Below, piece by piece: positions 25,366-37,016 of a DNA stretch of 64,000 bases. This DNA is from Cokeromyces recurvatus. Lineage: Eukaryota > Mucoromycota > Mucoromycetes > Mucorales > Mucoraceae. Position numbers and translations under genes: made by a program. The notes beneath the pieces are model-generated. The model had not been told where the DNA came from. It did not search any database and saw nothing but the letters and a program-made list of their open reading frames with translations. The stretch covers positions 62,001 through 126,000 of the forward strand of contig NW_026251426.1 in assembly GCF_025118155.1 (NCBI RefSeq), in the 5' to 3' direction. The stretch's first letter is position 1. Each line of letters starts with the position of its first letter.

Positions 25366-25850
25366 ATGGTTGCTGGTGCCGCTGCTAACACTGCAAAGAA
25401 ATCTTTCTGGTCTATCTGGTATAAACATGAAATTATCCCCATCTATTTTGTTGTTGGTGGTGCCTGTGGTTTAGCTGGTTGGTATCTTACTCGTCTTGCT
25501 CGGTAAGTTAAATTAAAATTAAAGTTTCTCTTTGTTTGAAATCTAAGACATTTAATAATTATATAGTGGTCCTGAAGTTGTTTGGGATCGTACTAACAAT
25601 CCTTATCCGTAAGTGTCCCTCTCTTCTTTTCTTAAATGTTGAATTATTTACTTACATCTTTTACTATTATTATAATTTCTTTAGTTGGCAAAACATTGAC
25701 CAGGATACCCAGGTTAAATTTATGACTGTCAATCAAAAGTTTGACAAGACGTAAGTTTTAGTAGAACTTTTTTTTTTTTTTTTTCAACAAGACAAAAATA
25801 TATACTCATAAAACCTCTACTTCAATAGCTATTCCCGTGATCGTCTTTAA
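25366..25850 (+). CDS. NDUFA4/B12D-like small mitochondrial inner-membrane protein
   Basis: Four exons (25366-25502, 25567-25608, 25685-25750, 25829-25850) encode 88 residues. A basic N-terminus (MVAGAAANTAKKSFW) is followed by WYKHEIIPIYFVVGGACGLAGWYLTRLA, a single transmembrane helix preceded by the H-E-x-x-P motif, and the segment GPEVVWDRTNNPYPWQNI typical of the MLRQ/NDUFA4 (B12D) family, whose members associate with complex I or cytochrome c oxidase. The C-terminus is NQKFDKTYSRDRL. Length is as expected. The precise complex is not decidable from sequence. The promoter-proximal region is pyrimidine-rich. Confidence 0.78.
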
Positions 25851-27627
25851 TGGCACTGTAACTATAGAAGAAGATTAAAAAAAAGCCCTCTTCCTCCTTT
25901 TTTCAGTATACATATAAAGCATTTATTTGTGAAGGAAGGGAAATTTTGTTCCAAATACTTCTTTAAATTTATTTATTACATAGATTTACTTTATATTTAT
26001 GTTTATTTTTTTTCTTATACAAAAAATAAAAATGATGCATTACATTCTTTTTTAATTAGTAAATATCAATATTTTTTTTTTGACAATAAAAGTCCAATTG
26101 AGTGCGGATATTTTACATACCAAAATTTGCCTGGACCAGTTCACAACACATAGAATAAGAGAAAATCCCCCCCCTCATGGGCTCAAAGGAAAAATGTAAA
26201 GAGAGAGAAAAGGAAGAGAAAGGGAGATATATGATATTATATCTAATGTTTTTGATTCCAATGTATGATGAAAGGGAAACCTATAAAGAATGTTAAAAAT
26301 AAAGGTGAGAATTCTTAAAGCATTACTATATTATATCAACTCTACAAGTAGTTGTAAAGTTTGTTAGAAAAGGACCTAATATTGCTAGCTTAGAAAGTGA
26401 GTTGAGAGATTGGTTAGATAACATATTGAGGATATATGAAACAGACTCAGCAATAGTTGTAGAAACATGTGTAGACTGGAGTATATGATATGGATTATAG
26501 TGAGCGTGTGCTGTCGACATGAACAAAGTTTGAGTATTCCCACCAGGTAGTCGTCCTAAACACCATTATGGAAACCGACTACATTCAATAGACAACTAGA
26601 TAATTTGATTCAAGGATAGAGTTGGGCGATACACGGACGATAATTCGCTGTACTTGGGTTGAAGTGTCTGATGAAAAAAAAATCCTGTTGATATGTTATG
26701 AAATACGGAAATAGTAATGAGTCAGAGAGAAGAGAGTCTTGGTGAAAGGTATTAAATCTATAGAATTAATTTGACTTGAGGTTGGAAATGAATAGTAGTA
26801 AGTACGTAAAATATATATCATTAAGAAGCGAAAGTGAATATAGAATAAATCTGGCTTGCAGTATGGTGCATCATTCTCATATGAAAGGTAGTTGGCTACA
26901 TATATCACATTACTACTTTTGCTCGAAAAGTAGGAGAAACCACCTAAGATTGCACATAAGCAAGTACCTTGGAGCTTGTTCTAAGTATCCATGTCAAGCA
27001 GCTATGGACTTCAAAATAGCCAAGTTATATTCTAATTTGAGATCGCACCATTTGCTTATAATGCATCACCGATAGTAATTTGGTAAAAATTGGGCGTATT
27101 GACGTCAATATTTTTGAGGACTTGCAAGAAAAAAAAAAAAAAGTGGTTAAATTTATTTAAACAAATGTCCAATTGATGACGGAAGTACTGTATTTCTTTT
27201 TTTTTTATTGTTTGGCTCTTGAGCCTTTACTTTAATTCGTACGCAAAGTTAAAAAAATAAAAACTGACGCACAAATTCATTGAAAAGGCTGCAGGATGTC
27301 TGTAATTTAAAATTTCAAACAGACCGACAAGTGATATGTAAATTATATGTAATGTAACATTGTCAAAGAACACCACGAATATTTAATACATGTATTTTAG
27401 GAAAAAAAAATTAAATGTAAATATAAATATATATCTCAACACTATAGTAATAAACCTATTATTTTATATTATACAATAAGCAGGGAGGGAAATGAAATTT
27501 ATGAAGAATTACATTATAAACACTGTAAATATTTTCCTTTATATATATGTATATATAATAAATGTACAAATTTAATGATATAAGGGGTAAAAAAAAATAA
27601 AAGACGTTAGAATATTAAGTCTTACTA
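25851..27627. other. Intergenic region with degenerate coding-like stretches
   Basis: About 1.8 kb between convergent genes. On the minus strand, 26326-26526 (MFMSTAHAHYNPYHILQSTH onward) and in-frame sequence upstream to about 26690 read like a broken protein-coding exon: several stops interrupt otherwise non-random residues, vaguely like the middle homology region of fungal Zn-cluster transcription factors. Not certain enough for a gene call. The remainder is AT-rich. Confidence 0.35.
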
Positions 27628-30600
27628 TTAGAGAGTAGCAGAATTACGTCGTTTTTCGAGTACATCTAAATCAACAAAAGGCATAACAAATGATCGTACA
27701 TCATTATCTATATCTAATGCGAGTCTATACGTCATTTGATCCAATGCATGGCCTGATTCACCTGCTTCATTGACCGTCCTAGATGGAGCAGCTATTTCAC
27801 TTAGTTCACGTCGAAAAGGCTCTATCATATACATAACATTTATATAAATAAATATTTTTTTTTCTGAAGATAATAATCAGTTTTACCATTCGCATAAATA
27901 ATAGAAACTGTACGTGAGGCTGCAATACGAACATTAACAACAGGATCAGTAGCCAGAGGTGCTAAACGAGGGAAAAAGAATGAGGCGAAATCAGAAGCGC
28001 CTATACCTGACTCAACAAGTGATTTACATATTTGAGCAAACCTTTAAAAGATAAAAATAAGTAATTCTTCCTTTTTTTTTCCTTAAATAAATTTAACTTA
28101 CACTAGTCTATCTCGGTAACTTTCTGATCGTGCAAATTCATCTAGTCGCTCCATAACATGACTTAATAAAGCAAGAGCATAATTTCGTTTATTTTCTGCT
28201 ATATCATCTCCATATCCATCGGTTTGTGATAAAGATTCACCATCTTCCTCAACTGCATGTTTTACAACATCCATAACAACAGGAAATATCTTTACGCCCG
28301 TTTCTCGGATCGCTGCAAATTCATCATGGCAAGCACGGACCACTAAGGGTAATACATGTTCTACTACTCGAGATGCATCAAAGAGGGTTGTAATTTGCAT
28401 TAGTTGCTCTGCTAAAATATTTCTTAGGTGCCAATTAGTTGAAACGCCATCCCAAACTTCTGCTAAAATTGGAATATATTCGTTTCTGGAACTTGCTTCT
28501 AATGCTCCAAGAAAATCAGCCAAATGTTCAAGGACACCTTCTTTGACATCGTCTAGATCCATTAAATAGAGAGCAAATATCTGCACAAGGTCTTGTTCAG
28601 TTTGTTCAGGGCCAATAATTCGAGCAATATCATGAAGAGAATGTGCAAATGTACAGCGTACCTTAATTTGATAATCCTTTGTAAGATTTAAATAGGTCTC
28701 TCTCAGATGACTCTTCCAATAACTTGCCCCAGCTGTTAATACAACAGCAGGGAAATTATAAGCACAGAGATAAGTGCGATCTACTTCAAGTTTAAGCATT
28801 TGATTATTATTATTCGAATTGGATCCTAAAGATAAAAAATATTCTAAAAGCTCTTCAGGTAACTTGCCAGGTGCTCTTGTTTTTTCCCAATCCTCAGGTA
28901 GAAATTTAGAAATAAGCTCGCCTATAATATCTGCCATTGCATTACGAACATTACGTGAAACATCGTTGGGAAAAGTCTCTACACTTGTGATTGCTAATGC
29001 GCTTTTAACTGGTTCAGAAAGTACACCACATAATTGGGGAAGTGAAAGGACACAAGATCGACGTACATGCCAAATTTGATCTTCAGCAAACATACGAAAT
29101 AAAGGAAGCTATATACATATATATACATATATATGAGGCTCAGATAAATAATATGGACTCTGTTTTTTTTTTCCTAGTATTAAACTTACCAGTCTCTCAT
29201 TTGCTATTGCATGATTTACTACTTCAGCCATATTGCCAATTGATAAGGCTACTTCTTTTCTAACATAAAATAATGGATCTGTTGCTAATTTTTCAAGAAT
29301 AGGTAAACACTCTGTCACACATTTTTCTGCATCAAAGACACTTATAACAGCTGCAATCAACTGCAAAAGGAAAAGAAAAAGAGATAAAAATAAATAAATA
29401 ATAGCAATATATATTATTACTGCTTTACCGAAATACATGTAATCTTTGCTAAGCTAATGACACCTTGATCAATATCGTCTTCAGACGAAGGAGGAGCATG
29501 ATGTACATTAGAGGAAGTTTCAAATCCAGGCGCTCCAGAAGATCTTCGACGTTCCAAACTAGAACCTTCATCAGTAGAAACACGATGATATCTTAATGCC
29601 TCTAATCTGCTCTCTTCATCCTCTTCTGTTTCTATTTGAGGAGGTTTTTGTTTACCATCTATAATCATCACAAGTCCTCCAATAACTCCCTTAAATATCT
29701 CACAATCAATGACTTGGGAAAAGAATGGATTTTGATCTGATAGCTGATTTAGTTCTCTCAAAACTGAAACAACTGCTTGTTGTGCTAGGGCAGCTACCCC
29801 TGAACTTTGGTCTAAATGTAATCGAATAATCAAAGGTACAAATGTCTTTTCCTGTGGCGTAGATGGGTTTGAGGTTGAAAATAAGGCTGGCACATTCTAT
29901 ATTTAAAATTTAATTTATAAATAGCTTATCCTTATAATAGACTGTAAAATACGTTACCTTATAAAAATATAGTAACAAATGATTAAGTTCACTAGCAAAC
30001 GTCTCTCTTACAGTGTCATCATTATCACAAGCTAATTTATCCATGATAGGTAGAATATCTTGGATAGCTCTATCTATAGTTATTTCATCTAATGCATTAG
30101 GTAACTCTTTTGCTAATGAAAGTCTAAGTATAATATTGCATAATTTTTTTTTCCTTTTTTTTTTAGTTCTATAACCTTTTTCGTCTTATCAAAAGAATAT
30201 TACCTATTAACCAGTTCATCATTATCTTTGAAAGCATATATGCGTTCAAGAGGTGACATATTTTCATTTACTAATAATTCGTCTTCCAGTTCATCTTCCA
30301 TAGATTGATCTGCTTAAAAATAAAATAAAATGAATATATAAAAATAAATTAATAAACATTACAAGATGGTTTCATAATCCTTTTTTTTTTTTCAATAAAA
30401 AACAAAACAAAATCTAACCTTCAGACATAGTATGTATTAGTAATGCAGTATCCTCGGATTGTATAGCTGTTATAAAGTCTTCTTGAGGAACAATTTCAGA
30501 TTCAGGTATGTCTTCATCCTCTGTTTCAAGTTGGTTTTTTTCTCTAGATTCATTATTGACATGGTCAAACATTTCCATATCTTGTTCTTCATATGTAGTG

Positions 30601-30791
30601 TCCTCATCATATTCATCACTGGAAAAATCAAAACCGAGATCTTTTGATTTAACAAATATGTATATAATGTATATATAAAAAGAAGAAATAAATATTTATC
30701 GAATGTGTATTCAAACATGCGTTTTCAGCATCTTTTTTCTCTTTTTCTCTCTTTTTTTTTTCTTTTTTTTTTTGCCTAATTTACCAGCCAT
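27628..30791 (-). CDS. PPP4R1-like HEAT-repeat regulatory subunit of PP2A-type phosphatase
   Basis: Nine exons (30785-30791, 30419-30640, 30204-30309, 29958-30123, 29429-29896, 29190-29360, 28102-29108, 27887-28041, 27628-27821) encode 831 residues. It starts MADLGFDFSSDEYDED; the first exon is only 7 nt (ATGGCTG), chosen because splicing it to 30640 restores an acidic PPP4R1-like N-terminus in phase. The acidic region (1-85) leads to LERIYAFKDNDELVNRL and then arrays of HEAT repeats: LACDNDDTVRETFASEL, LATDPLFYVRKEVALSIG, IWHVRRSCVLSLPQLCGVL, DYQIKVRCTFAHSLHDIARI, NWHLRNILAEQLMQIT and DPVVNVRIAASRTVSIIYAN. Such proteins scaffold PP4/PP2A-like catalytic subunits and direct them to substrates. 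A disordered Ser-rich insert with a possible phosphosite cluster (SSLERRRSSGAPG) lies near residues 285-300. Function is inferred from family. Confidence 0.88.
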
Positions 30792-31156
30792 TCGTTCTAA
30801 CTATTTCTTTTTAAAAGTGCAAAACTGAAATATATTTTGAAAAATAGGGAAAAAAAAATAACTATAATAATGGAATTTTTAAATATAATAATAAATCAGA
30901 GAATAATAAGTTATTGTTTTAGCTTTTTTTTTTTTTTTTTTTTTTTTCCTTTGTCTTATGCTCAACTATTTCCTTTTATATTATTGGTTCTTTTAAATTG
31001 CTACTATTACATTTACACATAAAGAAAAGTATTATTTGCCTATTTCATCTGAGTATGTACTATGCAAATAACAGTTTTATGCTGAAATATACTAGATGGC
31101 ATATATGCCTAGTAGTTTGTCTGAACAAAGTTTTTTTTTTTCTACATTATACAGAC

Positions 31157-31223
<67 letters not shown>

Positions 31224-31561
31224 GAATTCCTTTTTACTTTTATTATTATTATCTAGTTTGCAATTATTCTTATTTTCTTATTCATTAGAAATCATCAAAA
31301 GCAAAAAGCGAAAAGAAGACACATATCCAAGTTATTGGGATATTACACCTGTTCATGATGGTCTGAATATTCCACAAGCAACAAGTAAAAAATAAAAAAT
31401 TGACGAATAATAACAATACATCTGTTCATGCTATTTCAATTACCTGGGATGTACATCAAGTCATGTTCTTAACTCTACAAATTTAGTGAATAGCCTCGAC
31501 GTAAACCCTCCTTCTTTAGCCCTTAAAAGTTTTATTCCCTACTGTACCCATTTCTTTAATT

Positions 31562-31633
<72 letters not shown>

Positions 31634-32090
31634 AGCTACTGTGAATTCAGAAGGAACAAAATAGGTTAAAAATCAATTTACTCTTTTGCCTAATTTTCGT
31701 AGAGAAAAATATGTGAGTTTATAACAATGAATTCCATTTCTTTCTATTATATCAAATTGACGGATCAAAAATTGTTAGTTTCCTTTTTGAGTAACTACTA
31801 GTTTCCCATTATTTCATACAAATAATAATAATAAAACTTATTACTTCTACTTTGAGTATTATTTGTCATGTTCTATAGTATGATTGTGTATGCATTTCAT
31901 TTTTTAATAGAAAAAAAAGGCTCTTAAAAGTGCACATAGACCAGTCACAATCCCTGGGTAACGAATTTTTTGGCAAAAAAAAAAAAGTGATACGGAGAAC
32001 ATATTTCTCTCTTTTTTTTTTTTGTTATTATTGCCCATATTTATATTAAGTTATTTGCATTTTTTTTTTCTTTTTATAAAACTAATAGCA
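30792..32090. other. Divergent intergenic region with a possible orphan exon
   Basis: Between PPP4R1-like (-) and NOT3 (+). Holds a 64-nt A run (31566-31629), an A run followed by (GA)n at about 31160-31222, and a coding-like piece at 31290-31395 listed separately. Confidence 0.45.
31290..31395 (+). pseudogene. Orphan coding-like exon
   Basis: Following a good acceptor (ttcattag) the sequence reads KSKKRKEDTYPSYWDITPVH and then DGLNIPQATSKK before a stop. The basic stretch followed by a Trp-Asp-x-x-Pro motif recalls U2AF/SF3B-type splicing-factor linear motifs, but no partner exon with matching phase is visible on either side. It could be a relic or a terminal exon of a small gene starting at the ATG near 31096. 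No firm call. Confidence 0.25.
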
Positions 32091-33632
32091 ATGTCAATGA
32101 AAAAGTTACAAGGTAAAAGTTTAGTAGTTAAAACCATAAGCAATTACCTACTTATTCTTTTTTTTTTTTCAATAGCCGAGATCGATCGGGTCTTGAAGAA
32201 AGTTGGTGAGGGCGTAGAGACATTCGATAGTATATTCGATAAAATACAATCCACTAGCAATACAAATCAAAAAGAAAAATATGAACAAGACCTTAAAAAG
32301 GAAATAAAAAAACTTCAACGTTTACGTGACCAAATCAAAACTTGGTTATCATCGAACGATATTAAAGATAAAACCGCTTTAATGGAAAACAGAAAACTGA
32401 TCGAGTCTGAGATGGAACGATTTAAAAATGTGGAACGTGAGATGAAAACAAAAGCATTTTCAAAGGAAGGATTGTTGCAAAGGGAGCGTATGGATCCAAA
32501 AGAAAAAGAAAAAGCAGACGCGTGTGAGTGGATTTCAACCACTGTGGAAGAACTTTCGAGGCAGATTGAGATGGCGGAGGCAGAGGTCGAGACATTGCAA
32601 GGCACTTCTCGAAAGGGAAAAAAGGATCATGCTAAAGTAGAACGAACGAACGAGTTGGAACATTTTATTGAACGTGATCGATGGCATATTAATCGATTAG
32701 AACTCATCTTAAGATTACTTGAAAATGATCAACTTTCTCCTGATCGAGTAAGTTTTAGGCAAAAATCAAAATCATTGATAGTCATAATATAATTCTATAC
32801 AATATATGTAGGTGCTAGCTTTACAAGATGATGTACAATATTATCTTGAATGTAATCAGGTAAAAGGCGTTTTCATTGTTCAGATAACTATTTTTTTTCT
32901 AATATTTAAATTTTGTAAAGGAACCCGATTTTGAAGAAGATGAATTAGTGTATGATGACTTGAATCTTGAAGAAGAGGAAGAAATGTATAACGTTGGCAC
33001 TGAAGATTATCATGTAACAACAGAAGGTAAAATAAAGAAGAAGAAGAAAAATGATATTTTACTAAGCAAAAGTTTAACTAAGATGCGGAAGAAAAATCAG
33101 TATCGAAAAAACCAAAAGAAAAAGAGAACAATGACGAATTATCTTCACCAGTTTCTATACGAAAATCAACTTCAGCGTCTAATAATTGTAAGTCTTTATA
33201 TATATATATATATGATATAGCCATAAAGTCAAACTAACAGTTTTGATTTTTTATGTATAGCAAAACCAACAGTAGCAAGTAGTAAACCGGTAACAACTAA
33301 TTTGCCAGCAAATAAGTTATCAAATAATGTTACTGTTACGTCTGTTGTACCACCAGCAAATAATCTGAAATATGCACAAGCAGCCAGTATTGCTGATAGT
33401 CCTAAAGAAAAACGTAAATTAATTTCTAAACTCTTATAATAAAGTAAATTCTATTACTAACTATTACCAAACCAAACCAATTATAGCTCAATCACCAAAA
33501 GTAGTTGTTCCGTCTGCTTGGTCAGGACCTATTAAGATTGCAGATCAAATTAAATCGTCTACTGCGCCTGCAGGAGAGAGTAAAGCAGAGGTAACTGAAA
33601 TTGTAAATAAAACGCCACAACAACAACAACAA

Positions 33633-33689
<57 letters not shown>

Positions 33690-34447
33690 AAATCTATAAC
33701 TTCGTCTGCGCCAGGTGCGCAGGTCAATACAACTTTGAATAATGTTACAAAAACGGTAATTTTTTTTTATTTTTTTATTTTTATTTTTTTTTTTTTTTTG
33801 TAATTAAAAAATAATCATGTGTTCTAATAATTGTTAAAGTTACCAATGGATGCATCTTTAACTCAGCAACCAGGCGCAGAAATTGAATCACGTTTACCTA
33901 ATTCATTAGCTGACCTTGCAACCTCATTTGAAGCCATCAAAGCAAAGGCTACTTCTGGGAATGAAGATATACAGTATACAAATCGTATGTTGGACGCAAG
34001 TTTACAATTTGTTCCTGATTTAATAGATTCTGAAAGGTTAGTAATGCATATATATCACCTTTATTTTTTATTGATTATATATTATATAGACCTAAAGTAT
34101 ATCAAGCACAAACACCACAAATAACACCAGCTTATTATCCTCAACAACCTTTAGCTATTTTTGACAATCCAAGTTTATTTGAAAAATTCGATATGGATGC
34201 GTTATTCTTTATCTTTTATTATCAACAAGGAACTTATCAACAATATTTAGCAGCAAGAGAACTAAAAAAACAATCCTGGCGCTTTCATAAAAAATACTTG
34301 ACTTGGTTTCAACGACATGAAGAGCCTAAAACAATTACAGATGAATACGAGCAAGGAACTTATATTTATTTCGATTACGAAGGTGCTTGGTGTCAACGAA
34401 AAAAGACAGAGTTTAGATTCGAATATCGTTATTTGGAAGACGCATAA
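32091..34447 (+). CDS. NOT3: CCR4-NOT complex subunit Not3/Not5
   Basis: Subunit of the CCR4-NOT complex for mRNA deadenylation, decay and transcriptional control. Nine exons (32091-32112, 32176-32747, 32812-32859, 32921-33026, 33083-33187, 33261-33413, 33487-33755, 33840-34036, 34090-34447) encode 609 residues. The N-terminal coiled coil ([20 protein letters not shown] ... [34 protein letters not shown]) is the Not3/5 N-domain. A disordered Ser/Pro middle carries a polyglutamine run of about 24 CAA/CAG codons (33618-33690). The C-terminal NOT box follows: [48 protein letters not shown] and YIYFDYE. The exon 4/5 junction (33026/33083) was chosen because reading through the intron shifts the frame. 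The product lies between yeast Not5 (560) and human CNOT3 (753) in length. Confidence 0.95.
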
Positions 34448-34694
34448 TTAATTTAACACGAGATTTATTATTAATAATATAATTTTTTTTTTCCTAAGTT
34501 ATTGATATTATTAAAAAAAAATAATTTTTATTAAAATTTATGTACAAAATACAAAGAGAAAAAAAGAAAGAGGGAAAAAGAGAGACATAGACAGACATGA
34601 CAAAAAAAAAAAAAAAAAAATGAAAAAAAAAAGTGCAAACTATTTTTTTTTTCCCTTTTCTATATAGAATTATAACAAATGGTTCTAAAATTAT

Positions 34695-36386
34695 TTATTT
34701 TTGTTGAGGCTTTGAAAGTGCTGGTGTACGACGTTTGAGGTCAGTATTTGGTGTAGGTTTGGTAGTTTTGTTAAATTCTTTATCATCATCATTAACATTC
34801 ACTTTAACACCTGGAACAGCTTCTGTCTTTGCAACATTATTTAAACGACGTTCTTCGTCTTCCATAGCACGACGATATTTACCATCAATAAGAGGTTTAA
34901 ATGATTTGGAACGAGTTAAACCAAAATTAGTAGCACGAGGTTTACGAATATCAATATCCATTTCAGGTAACCACCAAGGTAATAAGGGCATACGTTCACG
35001 GAAAAAGTAACAAGCACCATGAAGATATTTAGAGAAACGAGGAACTTCATGAACTAAATGGGAATCAACTAATTTTGTTAACCACTCAGGAGGTTCTTGA
35101 CCTAAATGAGTTTGTAACTTGGTCTCTAGAACTGCATATGGGAAACGACAAATTTCAGTTTCGTCTAAGTCTGGGAAAGGATAATCGATACCAACATCAG
35201 GACGACGCCATTCACTTTCCTTTCTGCGTACCTTATCCCCCATATTATCTTCACGAATGAAACATAAATCAGTATCTAAACTTACTCTGACACGTTGGTC
35301 ACCGGGAAGTTGGAAGGCTGTACGATTATAGAAGGCACGAAGGACAGGCTTCAATCGTTTTTCTTTCAAAGATTTTTGAACACCAGTAGCAATAAAATGT
35401 GTATCCTTACAGATCTGCTCATCTACGCTCTTTGCCTTCAAACGTTCAGTAATTTCATCAGGAGTAAGTTCATATTCAACAAACTTTTGTACATCATCAT
35501 AATCAAGTCTAAAACGATCCTTCACTGAGGCACCCTCTAACCATGAAGCATGATGTGTCTTACGTTCAATAAAGACATTTTTAGATTCCATAGGACCATA
35601 CCAACGGAAACGGATAGCTTCAGCACCTTCATCACGTTGAAGACGTCCAGTATAAAGCTCGAAGTCTTCATTATCATAATAAACACTAGAGATAGCAGAA
35701 TCAGAGGCTTCATATTTCTTATCCTTATTAAAAATCAATACAGGAAGGTGTAACATGATAATCGATTTAACTTCAGTCACGTTATCCGGATGAATCCAAT
35801 ACTTGGCTGTAGCACGCTCAAAGGCATTCTGATCACCACCAGCAGCAGCATTACCAGAGCGAGGCTTACCTTGAAGACGACAAAGGTCATGTAAAGCAGA
35901 AATATATACAATAGCTACATCAAAACGTTGTTTATCAAGAGGCTTAGAACGCAATTGAGGAATAAAATCTTGTTGAAGACGAAGACCAGTCCATTTATCA
36001 TGTTTTTTAAGAATCTTTTGGAAACCAATATAATTTAAACGAGTAAATTTAGCAAGATCATTCACGTCGAAAAGAACTTCGGTAAGAGCATCATCCATGA
36101 TATTCCAGTTTTGTTCAGATGACCAAGAAGGGTTATTCATGAAAGTTTGTAAAGTTCTTTCACAATAACTAATTCTAGCCTCAACCTCTCCAAGTTTAGC
36201 GGTTATAAAATCATATACCTTTTCCAATTCATTCTCTAATAGATTAATAAAATCCTTCTCATCTTGATCAGTCCAGCCATGATCAAGTTGTCTCGCCTTG
36301 AGCTCAGTTTTTAATACGTTGTAATTGATATAAGATAAACGCCATGGGGCAAAAATACCTTTTTGAAGTTGCTCGGCGAATTTCAT
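34695..36386 (-). CDS. VTC4: Vacuolar transporter chaperone Vtc4-like polyphosphate polymerase, no membrane domain
   Basis: Single exon, 563 residues. Residues 1-~150 form the SPX domain (MKFAEQLQKGIFAPWRLSYI; the inositol-pyrophosphate-binding lysines lie in the KILKKHDKWTG segment). The VTC tunnel domain follows with the catalytic set intact: IRFRWYG (~258-264), VFIERKTHH (Lys ~275), RVRVSLDTDLCF, YAVLETKL and VPRFSKYLHG. In yeast Vtc4 these residues polymerise ATP gamma-phosphate into polyphosphate with Mn2+. After MDIDIRKP a basic tail ends ALSKPQQK with a stop at 34695; there is no DUF202 membrane domain, unlike yeast Vtc4 (721 residues), and no splice site that would add one is visible. 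It is convergent with NOT3 and in tandem with the next VTC gene. Confidence 0.92.
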   Translation of the reverse strand: MKFAEQLQKGIFAPWRLSYINYNVLKTELKARQLDHGWTDQDEKDFINLLENELEKVYDFITAKLGEVEARISYCERTLQTFMNNPSWSSEQNWNIMDDALTEVLFDVNDLAKFTRLNYIGFQKILKKHDKWTGLRLQQDFIPQLRSKPLDKQRFDVAIVYISALHDLCRLQGKPRSGNAAAGGDQNAFERATAKYWIHPDNVTEVKSIIMLHLPVLIFNKDKKYEASDSAISSVYYDNEDFELYTGRLQRDEGAEAIRFRWYGPMESKNVFIERKTHHASWLEGASVKDRFRLDYDDVQKFVEYELTPDEITERLKAKSVDEQICKDTHFIATGVQKSLKEKRLKPVLRAFYNRTAFQLPGDQRVRVSLDTDLCFIREDNMGDKVRRKESEWRRPDVGIDYPFPDLDETEICRFPYAVLETKLQTHLGQEPPEWLTKLVDSHLVHEVPRFSKYLHGACYFFRERMPLLPWWLPEMDIDIRKPRATNFGLTRSKSFKPLIDGKYRRAMEDEERRLNNVAKTEAVPGVKVNVNDDDKEFNKTTKPTPNTDLKRRTPALSKPQQK

Positions 36387-37016
36387 TTAAATTATATATA
36401 ATATATACGAAAAAAAAAAAAATAAAATTAAAAAATAAAAAAATAAAATAAAATAAATAAAACAAGTATTTGTTAATGTGGAAAAGAAAAAAAAGAAAAA
36501 CAAGAAATATCTTGGGACATAATAAAATAAGAATACCTAAAAATAGATAGCCTTTTTTTTTTTGTTGCGAAAAAAAAAAATAAATAACTGAAACGGTATT
36601 AATATTCAAAGTCCGACAGTTTACCATATTTTATACAAGCTCAGCCGTGGTTGAGTTTTTTCTAGTGAAGATTAAAGAATTTTGATATTAACGGATAAAC
36701 ATAAACTGTTTTAAGTCAATTGATTAAATATATTATTACAGAATTGAAACGTTAAATCATGTCTCCGTTTTGTCCAATATATTTTGATCTCTTTTGATAA
36801 ATATTTAATTAAAAAATAACTAATTAAGCTTGTATAAATATGGCAACATAACGCTTACTCATGATTTAGCAATAGGTGTAACTTTCTAAATACATAAAAA
36901 GTCCAAAATATATTTTCGATTCATTTAAAACTCCGTACACCAGCTTTTTTTTTTGTTTTTTTTTAAAAAATTCTCGGTTCTTTATTCTATTATATTATAT
37001 TATACAAATCAAAAAC
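36387..37016. other. Spacer between the two VTC genes
   Basis: About 630 bp, AT-rich, with (AAATA)n near 36420-36460. It should hold the VTC4 promoter and the 3' UTR of the upstream VTC gene. No phosphate-response motif could be assigned with confidence. Confidence 0.4.

Noticed and set aside
33545..33727. Minus-strand poly-Cys frame
   Set aside because: Antisense of the polyglutamine run (CAA/CAG) in NOT3.
34735..35753. Plus-strand frames opposite VTC4
   Set aside because: Shadows of the well-supported SPX-VTC coding sequence on the minus strand.
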